IMG/VR virus record: IMGVR_UViG_3300033143_001219
Span: 1-64,000 of that record
DNA: 64,000 nt
Source of the DNA: a virus
Reading direction: 5' to 3' (one strand)
A program made the translations under genes and the position numbers. Shown here piece after piece: positions 49,301 through 55,751 of this stretch. A model generated the notes under the pieces. It was not told where the DNA came from, searched no databases, and saw nothing but the letters and a program-made list of their open reading frames with translations. Positions within the stretch are counted from its first letter, which is position 1. The number at the start of each line of letters is the position of its first letter.

Positions 49301-50431
49301 TACCTTTTGTATACCTTCTACACCCCTAGCAAACTTAGTTAATTCTTTCCTAGCAGCTTCGCTGGTTCCCTTTATATTTTTAGCCCAGTTGACTTGAGTG
49401 GCTTCAGCTTTCTTTAATGCTGCGGAGGCTCTTTCTGTAGCACTTATTAATTTAGTTTCCATTACTTCTACAAAGTTAGATAACGCCGGAAATGCTTTTC
49501 TTAATATAGAAACTGAAAACAATACTATGGCGGCAGTTAGCGCAGCCACATTCTCAGTTAAAAAGGTTAATACCGGAGTAATAGGTACATTTATTATTTG
49601 TATTAATGATGCCGAAATATTTTGGAATGATGAAGATAGTTGTGTAAATGCATTAACATCTACTTCAGAAAATTCACTAAATTTATCTTCACCTTGTTCT
49701 AGTACAGCATTTACAACTGCTTGTTGTTTTTCAAAAGTAGTTAAGGCATTAGCTGACTTACCTAAAGCAGCGGCGTAATTTCTAGCTGCAGTATCTAATC
49801 TAAGTATAATACCTAATTCATCTAATAGTTCCGGTTCAGCTTTTATGGCACCTTTAAATACACGATTTAAAGAGTCTGTCATATCTCTACCTAAAGCTAC
49901 AGATGCGTTTCTAGCTACTTGAGTTAGGTTTTTAATAGTTTTATCATCAAAACCTGCAGACGCAGCTATACTAGCGCTTTCCAACGCTTCTTTCATAGTT
50001 ATAGCATTATTTGTAATTTCTTGCATACCTTCACTTAAGGTAACAAGAGATCTACCAGTTTGTACGGCTAAAGTTTCTGCAGAGTCTGTTAGAATTTTCA
50101 AGTCAGCGGCACGTTTAAGTGCGCCGAAAGCAGCTGTTAGTGCGAAGACGGTAGCTGCTACTGTTGCATAGGCGGGAACAAGAGTGCCTGTCATACCTTG
50201 AGCCATTTTAGAAAATGACTTAGTTTGATTATTAGTAAGCTGACCTACACCTTTAGCTTTTTTAGAATACTTATCTTGTTTATTACTAACCTTATCAAAT
50301 GATTCACCAGTATCTTGTACTGTAGAACTCATACCCGTTAAATTACGGTTGAGATTTTGTATCTCTTTTGTAATGCCTTTAAATCCAGTTCCGATTAACT
50401 TTAAAATATATTCTTGCTTAATTGCTGCCAT
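43331..50431 (-). CDS. Tape measure protein, 2366 residues
   Basis: By far the largest gene. Long helical, coiled-coil rich chain with a hydrophobic, Ala-rich segment near residues 80-115 (LVPAYATVAATVFALTAAFGALK), an early helical region resembling the phage tape-measure TMP core (ESMQEITNNAIT..., IVRNASVALGRDMTDSL), and further hydrophobic stretches near 500-540. The C-terminal part ends GEETILTSDTS-like loops common to tape measures (MIHKGETILTSD). At about 1.5 angstrom per residue it would set a tail of roughly 350 nm. Start ATG shares TAATG with the GIY-YIG gene. Confidence 0.92.
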   Translation of the reverse strand: MAAIKQEYILKLIGTGFKGITKEIQNLNRNLTGMSSTVQDTGESFDKVSNKQDKYSKKAKGVGQLTNNQTKSFSKMAQGMTGTLVPAYATVAATVFALTAAFGALKRAADLKILTDSAETLAVQTGRSLVTLSEGMQEITNNAITMKEALESASIAASAGFDDKTIKNLTQVARNASVALGRDMTDSLNRVFKGAIKAEPELLDELGIILRLDTAARNYAAALGKSANALTTFEKQQAVVNAVLEQGEDKFSEFSEVDVNAFTQLSSSFQNISASLIQIINVPITPVLTFLTENVAALTAAIVLFSVSILRKAFPALSNFVEVMETKLISATERASAALKKAEATQVNWAKNIKGTSEAARKELTKFARGVEGIQKVVQKTNRVGKNFQDAFKFGTDTERGLKSYKKGLQGVIRALENGTKVSQGFNETHLDELREELGETNSVIKKISGGAIKAQSSLQQFGQGVSTTFAFAKTKVLAFTSAISSATISGALAGYQHGFAGLRDELKYLALTTKGLTRAFSLLGATIGGIGGAFLKWIPIIGQVVFAWSLLSSAFEAIKGFIYEGSLVDFSETLEDNTEALKTAAKSAEYYNSKLKDLPDTLDNIAKKAKLLSNTFGTLSANLENTLKDLDLSGGFDSIDNFLDAFALGNLDELKDQLVTITKVLNKFGFSEDTNRILKQFNKLTRLSGEEAEYAAEKLFKLLRAKQEDAAGTLDLNNVITESLDELSKGLTQLNDGLPALTGIEKAFFNLNVILRNLDATNIFTVISAIEKLNNFDLRQLGLSGIAKNISNIKVDLDDYTKNLTNAKKELKKLQDLRASSGGLATGGGQDYTSFITKETEREFGILTSLIQSYSSSIEEINAKLKEQSAGIIEQLGRVQKRFQAIVNAQKEIADIRSRNAVSNIEESKGLKTRLRLLNELTDAENKYVNTVTSQVRFDLKAVEQAIKDTKKEIETAPKKDIAGLEKSLKSGESLRQQLNNKLLENRSKITANYIKQVKVLQKELGKTTKEVAAGLSVSVEQARVIREELYQGYLDVAISIEGISVKALELAERMVASSKAAEDFAIAISKNSLPSVDSLIAQNKIIQQRIVSEKAELEYMREFGVLLSDRVDKEFIITKQKLQSNLATAKAAELALKGTKETTAYATAQKLVEQITKNIAANDASRLVNIKKLTAEMVLQLKATNANAFEILKAGALATKQELAQIKRLQVIAKLKKNGVTNTDDIEKELKDKDDIDFATNINSQIKSVIDNLDPFRETINELYAALDNDKINNFTAGLLAMTKIAKEAGDNVSEAIFSLALAFESFGEKFSGKNKAEMQDYLQLASQAVGALSKAFDEGSKQAEAFAAVQQGLAIISAVVAVLEQGKGDPYSAFARIAAMAGLVTSILSAANMSFGGVSGSATAGEDYTATIGSQGLVGTDLISNSLVNSIDELVKTNTELFSAERELQIAINNLGDIFLGVARVFAVQLGGFGEASAATNFGQVFGKQEFAIKSGSGQSYSEINELINKTETSGLAEAGISDFLKEIGFSTQEITNSLVDSGIQFGATIQLVGSELSFNLENASAVLVTQVTTTTNDWWGLISKTSTRLETLYRALPQTLENALSFALANTLNTITSIFTVFGNAVDTNLTTLFSDIGIISIDTLRISLKDKSVQEQSDAIAAWFSNMGNTVISKVIPFITDFARAGEELSDTLIRITNTTIQLSNSFNKLGLDISFIVSTGNLSTTINSALEALKLEMVASWQEAFLRNFKDLDEFNVLFDKFSNALFTETELLEISLATATDTVGNGFDILRQELIARGDLDLLATLGPDNTSEALRAVYELGQETNAFATVVDVATGEIDSSGADLFATMIQLGAALDDQQQAIVELEDSIDNLNQQYERQIALFGLLGKELELLQLSFDFEDAVKEAMETGTEMSLVETYYGLLRLDIIRDYNQRIVDSIEDTMLSINGSILTVLQSALGWNEVSYQSIRVTKIVDKLATSLGNIGQGINFSVFSDLSDTSEFLTTLEKFIEITVGSGETITDQINLVEELQNAVMARYEAEVAAAEDLESSIMDSISALKDLSEEIGNFLDDLFVGDLSPLTNAQKLAEAQTQFDTNLQNVLSQDTELAEAARGDLLQSASTLLELANVFWAIGPEYQAIFNNVVGALESIDQNLLAEIGLSEETLAINSLEDSLTELQLQTITQLQTLDDILVALNEQNTINLNNELTALMPSVVNNLDAILVKLDQVNNDSWNPILTQLTMLNNTMGNFAMNSFASGAEEISYDQVAMIHKGETILTSDTSKSIRSGDSIYGTADALSTNSGDNSDIVSAISILTQVVASGNEDMLNKNEELRVATKDVGTSIGFSKTASTKGIV

Positions 50432-51018
50432 TAAGGTACCTTGAATGTTTCTGTATTACCAGACGTTAATAATCCAGTATTTATTTTTAAATGATCTATA
50501 TTTTTAGACCATTGTTTTTCTAATTCTCTAGCTTCTGAGCCTAGAGTAAATTCTCTCAGTAATATTATTTCCGGAATGCTACCGAAATGCTTAAATCTTA
50601 TTGAGGGTTTATTACTAATACCAAATTTATATATGTCATAATCTGAAAAATATATTAAGTAAGTTGTACCTGATATACTGCTATTGAATGAACTATTACA
50701 CATAGGACACCCATGACCACTTAATATTGTGCGTGGTGGTACTTTCCATTCAAAGCCACATGAATGCTTATGTAATATTTTAATATTTGCACCCAAATAT
50801 AATTCAAGCACTAGTATATCGGTAGGTACTTGAGTTATATATTTAGCATGTGTTTTATTATAATTTGTACTATATAATTTAAATCTATTAGCTTGATGAC
50901 TTACTGATATTGAAGTCCTTTTAAGCTCATTTCCTATTTCTTTATGAGTCCATCCTTTTTCTAAAGCTACACTCATAAAATCTATTTCATCTAATTCCCA
51001 TTTCATATTTATCCCCAA
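50431..51018 (-). CDS. GIY-YIG-type homing nuclease with HTH and zinc ribbon, 195 residues
   Basis: Residues 5-48 resemble a SANT/HTH DNA-binding unit (WTHKEIGNELKRTSISVSHQA). Residues about 85-110 form a treble-clef-like zinc element (HSCGFEWKVPP ... GCPMCN). The C-terminal part has TYLIYFSDYDIYKFGIS with downstream Arg and Glu (SIRFKHFG, EARELEKQW), the GIY-YIG catalytic layout. It sits between the tail chaperone and tape measure genes, where it interrupts the usual order. Probably a free-standing mobile gene. Confidence 0.78.
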   Translation of the reverse strand: MGINMKWELDEIDFMSVALEKGWTHKEIGNELKRTSISVSHQANRFKLYSTNYNKTHAKYITQVPTDILVLELYLGANIKILHKHSCGFEWKVPPRTILSGHGCPMCNSSFNSSISGTTYLIYFSDYDIYKFGISNKPSIRFKHFGSIPEIILLREFTLGSEARELEKQWSKNIDHLKINTGLLTSGNTETFKVP

Positions 51019-51073
51019 TAAGATAGGCTAGGGGATGTATTGGCATCCCCAAGGTGATCAAACCGTTTCGCCT
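51019..51073 (-). repeat. Hairpin between tail chaperone and GIY-YIG gene
   Basis: On the minus strand, GGGGATG and CATCCCC enclose a six-base loop (about 51032-51051), followed by the GGGGATAA ribosome-binding site of the GIY-YIG gene. It may be an mRNA processing or regulatory hairpin that keeps expression of the inserted gene low. Confidence 0.45.
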
Positions 51074-51403
51074 TTATTTTTTACTATTCTTGTTTTTTCG
51101 TTGTTTATGTTTTTGTTCCGCAGCCCTCTGTGCCATAATTAATCTATCTATTAAAGTAATAAACTGAACTAGCTGAGCCTTGTTATCTACCTTATAAACT
51201 TCTTCTGCTAAATAAGGTAATAATATGTAGTCTTTACCCATATAGGTTCCACTCATACCCTCCCACTTGTCTGGGAGGATTGCGTGAATATTCATGGCTG
51301 TTTGAACGATATGTGGAAAATCTTCAAAGTCGGCAGGCATCTCGTCATCTAGAGGTACTTTGCCTAACTGCTCACACATATCAATATACTTATTTTTAGT
51401 CAT
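51074..51403 (-). CDS. Tail assembly chaperone, T-part (frameshift extension), 109 residues
   Basis: Begins at ATG 51403 but is in the -1 frame of the preceding chaperone gene, with no stop codon from the slippery site (51469) onward, so it is mainly made as the C-terminal part of a G-T fusion, as in lambda. Independent initiation at the ATG has only a weak ribosome-binding site. Basic C-terminus (KHKQRKNKNSKK). Such fusions guide the tape measure protein during tail assembly. Confidence 0.82.
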   Translation of the reverse strand: MTKNKYIDMCEQLGKVPLDDEMPADFEDFPHIVQTAMNIHAILPDKWEGMSGTYMGKDYILLPYLAEEVYKVDNKAQLVQFITLIDRLIMAQRAAEQKHKQRKNKNSKK

Positions 51404-51447
51404 TTTAACACTAGAATTATTATAAAAATTCTTTAATTTAATTTCTA

Positions 51448-51864
51448 TTAATTCGAGCTGCTTTTCGAAAAATTTTCAACATCATCAAGTACCGAAGTAA
51501 CCCAGTTGTCAAAGTCTACACCATTCTTCATTAGCATTTCTGCATTTGCTGTACTAAATTCTAATTCATCTTCCATATCATCGACAATAGATAAGTCTAT
51601 TGGTAACATAGTTTTTAAGTATTTATACTTAAGGCCTTCCCATCCATTAAGGATAGCTGCTATATATAACTCTTGAAACAAGTCATTATCGACTTCTTCC
51701 TTCATTTGTCTTGTTTTTCTATCTAATTTTTGACTAGTACACTTATCTCTTATTTTCATTAATTCATCTTTAGTAAGATAAGATAATGTTACCACGAAGC
51801 CAGGCATACCTGGGTAGTCTACTTCCGTAGTTGAAATTGGTACCATTAATTTTGATAAATCCAT
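51448..51864 (-). CDS. Tail assembly chaperone, G-part, 138 residues
   Basis: Follows the major tail protein gene and precedes the tape measure, the standard place for lambda G-like chaperones. MDLSKLMVPISTTEVDYPG start, helical acidic middle, and end VENFSKSSSN. Near its end GAA AAT TTT TCG contains the heptamer A AAT TTT (51475-51469), a canonical -1 slippery site, linking it to the T-part. Start ATG 51864 follows AAGGAGAT. Confidence 0.85.
   Translation of the reverse strand: MDLSKLMVPISTTEVDYPGMPGFVVTLSYLTKDELMKIRDKCTSQKLDRKTRQMKEEVDNDLFQELYIAAILNGWEGLKYKYLKTMLPIDLSIVDDMEDELEFSTANAEMLMKNGVDFDNWVTSVLDDVENFSKSSSN
51469..51475 (-). promoter_or_regulatory. -1 programmed frameshift slippery site A AAT TTT
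   Basis: Read 5'-3' on the minus strand in the frame of the G-part, this heptamer matches X XXY YYZ. Shifting back one base gives 22 sense codons (TTC GAA AAG ... GTT AAA) that lead without a stop into ATG 51403 of the T-part. Both reading frames meet all requirements for the lambda-type G-GT arrangement. Confidence 0.88.
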
Positions 51865-51885
51865 TTTGTAAATCTCCTTAAAAGT

Positions 51886-51905
51886 GAGGGGGATTAATCC
51901 CCCTC
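51886..51905 (-). terminator. Terminator or processing hairpin after major tail protein
   Basis: A perfect 20-base palindrome made of GAGGGGGATT and AATCCCCCTC, followed on the minus strand by ACTTTT. It lies between the highly expressed major tail protein and the low-expressed chaperones, where partial termination is expected. Confidence 0.75.
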
Positions 51906-51912
51906 TATATTA

Positions 51913-53316
51913 TTATGTTGCTGGTAAATATTGAACTGTTATTTCATTTGTATCTTCAAAACTAGCAATACCGTTACCAGTATCCCAAGGTTGAGCACTA
52001 AATGTAATTTCTGTTGTTAATACGTCTTCTACACCTGTACTAGGAATACCTATCTGTGCATAAGGTATATTGAAGTATACTCTTGGATTAGTAGTTGTAG
52101 TACCACCCATTTGAAATGTTAACGTAAAGTTATTTGACACTTCATTGATCTTAACTAATAGATCTTGTAGTAACCCACCTGAACCTTCGGCACCAGTATT
52201 TAAGTATGCTGTTAATGTACCTGAAGTTGATCTGCTTCCTGAAAAACCAGCTAAAGGTTGGTTAACCACTGCTAATTCTTCCGGTGTTAAATATGTGAAG
52301 TTATTTTCAATTGTTAGAGTTGCTCCAGTAATTGGAATTGTATAAGAAACAGCTGCATGTGACCCTGGTAAATGTAAATCAAGGACATCTGCTGCGTTCC
52401 ACGCAGTAATATCATCTGCACCAGATACAGTTACTGTAGAGGCTGCACCAGTTGTATGTGAAATAATAGTTGCCCAAGAAGTTGTATCTGTATTATATAT
52501 TCTACCACCATCATATTCATTAGCAGTAACTATATTAATATCTGTAGTTATAACTTGAGATGCTGCAGAAGTAAAGGTTCCTGATTGCTCACCTGTACCT
52601 GCCACACCTTGATTATCAGTTAATACTAAAGTACTTAACTTATTACGTATAAATGATGCTGACGTTGTTGTAGGCATCGCTGTATAATCAGTTCCAGCAA
52701 TCCAAGTTGCAACTTCTGTATCCATATTTTCACTTTCTGTAAGTGTTGATCCTTGTCCAGACCAGTTAATTGTTGCAATACCATCAATACTGAAATCAAC
52801 TTCTGTAGTAGAGATATTAAAATCTTCTATTACATATGTTGTATTACCTAGATCAAATATTAGTGTTAAAGCTAATAATTCATTAGAATTAGATGTTTCT
52901 AATCCAAATGTCATATCTTCTGTACCTGCACCATTAGTTGAACTATAAGTAGATGGTGGTGTACCTGCACCTGCATCGTTACTATTAGTGAAACCTGTTG
53001 CAGTACCTAAAGCACTAGACCATAGAATTTTTTCACCTGAATCTCCATATGTTGATGTTATAAATGATCTGATATATGTACTGAATGATACATCTACAGG
53101 ATTAAGAGCAGTATTAAATGTTCTTGATCCACGTACTGGTGATGTACCAGCTTCGTTAATACTAATCTCTTGATTAGTTAAGTCTTGTGAGAAACTGTAC
53201 CCGTCTAATACCTTTACTTCGAATGTATCTGCTGTAGATGCACTTCCTGCTTCTAAAGCAGTTCTAGTTAATGTAGATGCATACAGTTTCGTATCTCTTG
53301 CTAAACTTCTAGCCAT
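51913..53316 (-). CDS. Major tail (tube) protein, 467 residues
   Basis: Position before the G-GT chaperones and a strong downstream hairpin support this. Starts MARSLARDTKLYASTLTRTALEAGS; contains FEVKVLDGYSFSQDLTNQEI and SRTFNTALNPVDVSFSTYIR, the beta pattern of siphovirus tube subunits. At 467 residues it is long, about the size of T5 pb6 (464), and the middle part (near 190-320, GVAGTGEQSGTF ... TVSGADDITAW) may be an inserted Ig-like or beta domain. ATG 53316 follows AAGGAGAA. Confidence 0.82.
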   Translation of the reverse strand: MARSLARDTKLYASTLTRTALEAGSASTADTFEVKVLDGYSFSQDLTNQEISINEAGTSPVRGSRTFNTALNPVDVSFSTYIRSFITSTYGDSGEKILWSSALGTATGFTNSNDAGAGTPPSTYSSTNGAGTEDMTFGLETSNSNELLALTLIFDLGNTTYVIEDFNISTTEVDFSIDGIATINWSGQGSTLTESENMDTEVATWIAGTDYTAMPTTTSASFIRNKLSTLVLTDNQGVAGTGEQSGTFTSAASQVITTDINIVTANEYDGGRIYNTDTTSWATIISHTTGAASTVTVSGADDITAWNAADVLDLHLPGSHAAVSYTIPITGATLTIENNFTYLTPEELAVVNQPLAGFSGSRSTSGTLTAYLNTGAEGSGGLLQDLLVKINEVSNNFTLTFQMGGTTTTNPRVYFNIPYAQIGIPSTGVEDVLTTEITFSAQPWDTGNGIASFEDTNEITVQYLPAT

Positions 53317-53364
53317 TAGTTTATTCTCCTTAATATTTGTAGTTTAGATTTATTAGATTTTTAT

Positions 53365-53805
53365 CTAATTACTCTCTAAATCATACAATATTTTAATAGT
53401 CATCTCGCCTACGCCGATAGGTGCTAATAACCCTTCATCTGTGTTTATAGTTAATATTTGCATATCTTCTATCATTTTATTTGTATCATACTCTAGGGTG
53501 CCGAACCCATCTATGATTCTTTCTATATCTTCTAGAATCCCTTCTAATTCTTCCTCTGGGTTTTCGCTTTTAACATATATTCTTATGTTTACTAAAAGGT
53601 TTGCCCATTTAAATGCTGATGGGAGGTAGTCTCTTGTTTCTTGTCCTGCTGTTAAAAATACAGTAGGGTAGTCATCTACCTCGTCCCAAAATTTTAATTT
53701 GTTGTAAACTCTACGTCTTAAGTCTGAATTATAGAGCCCTGCTCCATTCACTTCTTCAGAAATTGTGTTTACTAATGCAGTTACTATTTTTGTTCTATAT
53801 GACAT
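53365..53805 (-). CDS. Tail terminator/completion-like protein, 146 residues
   Basis: Sequence layout of lambda gpU-like tail terminator proteins: helical start MSYRTKIVTALVNTIS, DYPTVFLTAGQETRDYLPSA, a strand WANLLVNIRIYVKSENPEEELEG, a helix ILEDIERII, then MQILTINTDEGLL and GVGEMTIKILYDL. It sits directly upstream of the major tail protein, which is the usual order. It would cap the tail tube at the head-proximal end. Confidence 0.75.
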   Translation of the reverse strand: MSYRTKIVTALVNTISEEVNGAGLYNSDLRRRVYNKLKFWDEVDDYPTVFLTAGQETRDYLPSAFKWANLLVNIRIYVKSENPEEELEGILEDIERIIDGFGTLEYDTNKMIEDMQILTINTDEGLLAPIGVGEMTIKILYDLESN

Positions 53806-55068
53806 TTATACTAACCCCAATGCTATGCCAGGAAACTTTCTCTTCATGATAGCTAATGCTAATTCTCTAATAGAACCCTCAATATATAAACTAGGGTTTC
53901 TTTTGAGTGTACCTAATCTATGACCGGGTGCAAATACTTCATAAGGATTTTTCTGATACGTATAAGTACCAGCTAATACTCCTGCTTTATTTCTTGTCAA
54001 TGTAAGCATCTTTGCTGACTCAGCAAATCTACCTGTTTGATTTCTTAGTAATACCGGAGGATCATGTGGCTCTCCCATATTATCTTTAATTTGTTGAGAT
54101 AGTGATTCATTTATTAATGCCATTATACTAAATAATGGTAAATCCGCACCAGCTCCTAACTGTTTGAATGTTGGTAACTTTGGTAACTTTTTATTTTTAA
54201 GCTTATCTCTAGCAGCTCTTACTTTCGTAGACCTTGCCTTTTTGATTTCAGTTTTACTTACATTCTTTCTATTCTGATTTCTACCTTTCTTACCTAGTAT
54301 CGCGGTAGTTAACATATTCTGTACATCTTTTACAAAGTTTGGCGAAAAGCCAACATTTTGTATTCCTAGTTGTTGTGCTAACTCTTCCACTTTGTAAGTA
54401 GTCTTCAGTTCTTTTTCTACCATAGATACAACTAACTTAGACAATTTACCTTTATAAGCATTTATTGCAGTTGGCTTTACTTCTATGGAAATTTTGCCTC
54501 TACCATTACTTAAACTAACATTTGTTTCTTTCAGTAGTTTAACTGATAATGACATATCATTTTCTGATAATGATATAAGCTCTGGTATTTCTTTTATGGT
54601 AGCTCCAGAACTGTTAAGATTTTTAATTTTACTTAGTACTACTTTAGCTTTACTTATAAGTACAGCTTGTCTTTTACTTATATTTCCTAAGTGTCTTAAG
54701 TTAGTTTCAAGTATATTCATTTTTAATAATGCTAATGATATATCACCCTTATCTAACATATCATCACTAAATATATTTCTAATATCTTGTAGATAAGCTA
54801 AGTTTTCTATACTACTGCCATCTACACTTTCATCTTTATTAGCTTTAACTATTTCTAAATTTATTATACTTATTAAGTAATCTTTTTCTTGTGCTAATAA
54901 ATTCATGTATTGCAAAGGTAAATCTTCTAAGATTCTACCTATTGATTTTGCTGTAACTGCGGATCTTTTCTTAGATGCAGTTTCAAATTGTTTTATTGAT
55001 AAATGCACGGAATCAGAACTTGAGTTACCTAATACTTTGAAACTTTTAAAACTTTTAAATTTTATCAT
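53806..55068 (-). CDS. Head-tail joining or neck protein candidate, 420 residues
   Basis: Not firmly recognised. N-terminal 300 residues are helical with many Lys and Ser (long LSK-type stretches). The last about 110 residues (GEPHDPPVLLRNQTGRFAESAK ... YTYQKNPYEVFAPGHRLGTLKRNPSLYIEGSIRELA) resemble the HK97-gp10 type tail-component domain. Position between connector and tail terminator fits a neck or tail completion protein, with an unusual long N-terminal extension. Abuts the neighbouring gene at 53805. Confidence 0.65.
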   Translation of the reverse strand: MIKFKSFKSFKVLGNSSSDSVHLSIKQFETASKKRSAVTAKSIGRILEDLPLQYMNLLAQEKDYLISIINLEIVKANKDESVDGSSIENLAYLQDIRNIFSDDMLDKGDISLALLKMNILETNLRHLGNISKRQAVLISKAKVVLSKIKNLNSSGATIKEIPELISLSENDMSLSVKLLKETNVSLSNGRGKISIEVKPTAINAYKGKLSKLVVSMVEKELKTTYKVEELAQQLGIQNVGFSPNFVKDVQNMLTTAILGKKGRNQNRKNVSKTEIKKARSTKVRAARDKLKNKKLPKLPTFKQLGAGADLPLFSIMALINESLSQQIKDNMGEPHDPPVLLRNQTGRFAESAKMLTLTRNKAGVLAGTYTYQKNPYEVFAPGHRLGTLKRNPSLYIEGSIRELALAIMKRKFPGIALGLV

Positions 55069-55070
55069 AA

Positions 55071-55646
55071 TTATAAATCAACAGACCTATAGTGATCTAG
55101 TACTCTTCTTATATGTGCAGGTAATCTAGCTGTGTTATCTGCCATAATTATATTTTCAACTGTAACGCCCGAAAAAGCTTTCTTAGCTGTATATTGTTCA
55201 TCTAAAAAATACTCTACTAGATGCGCTGATGATAGTTTTAAATCTTCAGGTATTTTCTCATACCCTCCCTTATAAACTAACTCTACGCTGTTTGTTGGCA
55301 CTACTGCGTCAACAAAACAATCAATAGTAGAAACTATTCGAGAATTCGCTGTATCTATTACATAGTGAGTATACTCGTCCAATGTAGTAGCATATGTTTC
55401 TCCGTTATCCGAAGAAGTCTTTAATGTAGTTACTGATACGATTGGGTATACAGATGGGTATATTTCAATATTTGTACCATCAAAGTATTCCGTTTTATCA
55501 GTTGTATAATAATCAGTAAAAGACCTATTACAGTAACTAGATATAAATGAGTTTGTTGCTTTTATCACTTGCGTAATACCAGCATCTCTATCTGTACTTG
55601 TAATATTTTTTATTGCTTTATACTCTTGTAATGTTAAAATTGCCAT
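55071..55646 (-). CDS. Head-tail connector protein (gp6-like), 191 residues
   Basis: The order LTLQEYKAIKNITSTDRDAGI, ATNSFISSYCNRSF, TEYFDGTNIEIYPSVYPIVSVTTLK, VELVYKGGYEKIPEDLKLSSAHLVEYFL is typical of HK97 gp6/phi13-type adaptor proteins that form the ring below the portal. Its position directly downstream of the capsid gene agrees. ATG 55646 follows AAGGATAAC. Confidence 0.82.
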   Translation of the reverse strand: MAILTLQEYKAIKNITSTDRDAGITQVIKATNSFISSYCNRSFTDYYTTDKTEYFDGTNIEIYPSVYPIVSVTTLKTSSDNGETYATTLDEYTHYVIDTANSRIVSTIDCFVDAVVPTNSVELVYKGGYEKIPEDLKLSSAHLVEYFLDEQYTAKKAFSGVTVENIIMADNTARLPAHIRRVLDHYRSVDL

Positions 55647-55660
55647 TGTTATCCTTAAAA

Positions 55661-55688
55661 AGGGTGGGGGTGCAAAGCACCCCCTACC
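55661..55688 (-). terminator. Hairpin downstream of the capsid gene
   Basis: On the minus strand GGGGGTGC and GCACCCCC (55684-55677 and 55673-55666) form an eight-pair stem with a three-base loop, followed by ACCCTTTTTAAGG. A weaker GAACC/GGTTT hairpin precedes it. It probably limits read-through after the capsid gene, keeping capsid mRNA in excess. Confidence 0.72.
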
Positions 55689-55751
55689 TAAGCCAAATTA
55701 AGCAGCTCAAAAGTAAACCTAAGAAGGTTCACTGTTATCTTATTATGTAGC

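Noticed and set aside
45045-49778. Several long plus-strand frames opposite the tape measure gene
   Set aside because: They have Ser/Leu/Asn-rich composition, no ribosome-binding sites, and lie wholly within the 2366-residue gene on the other strand.
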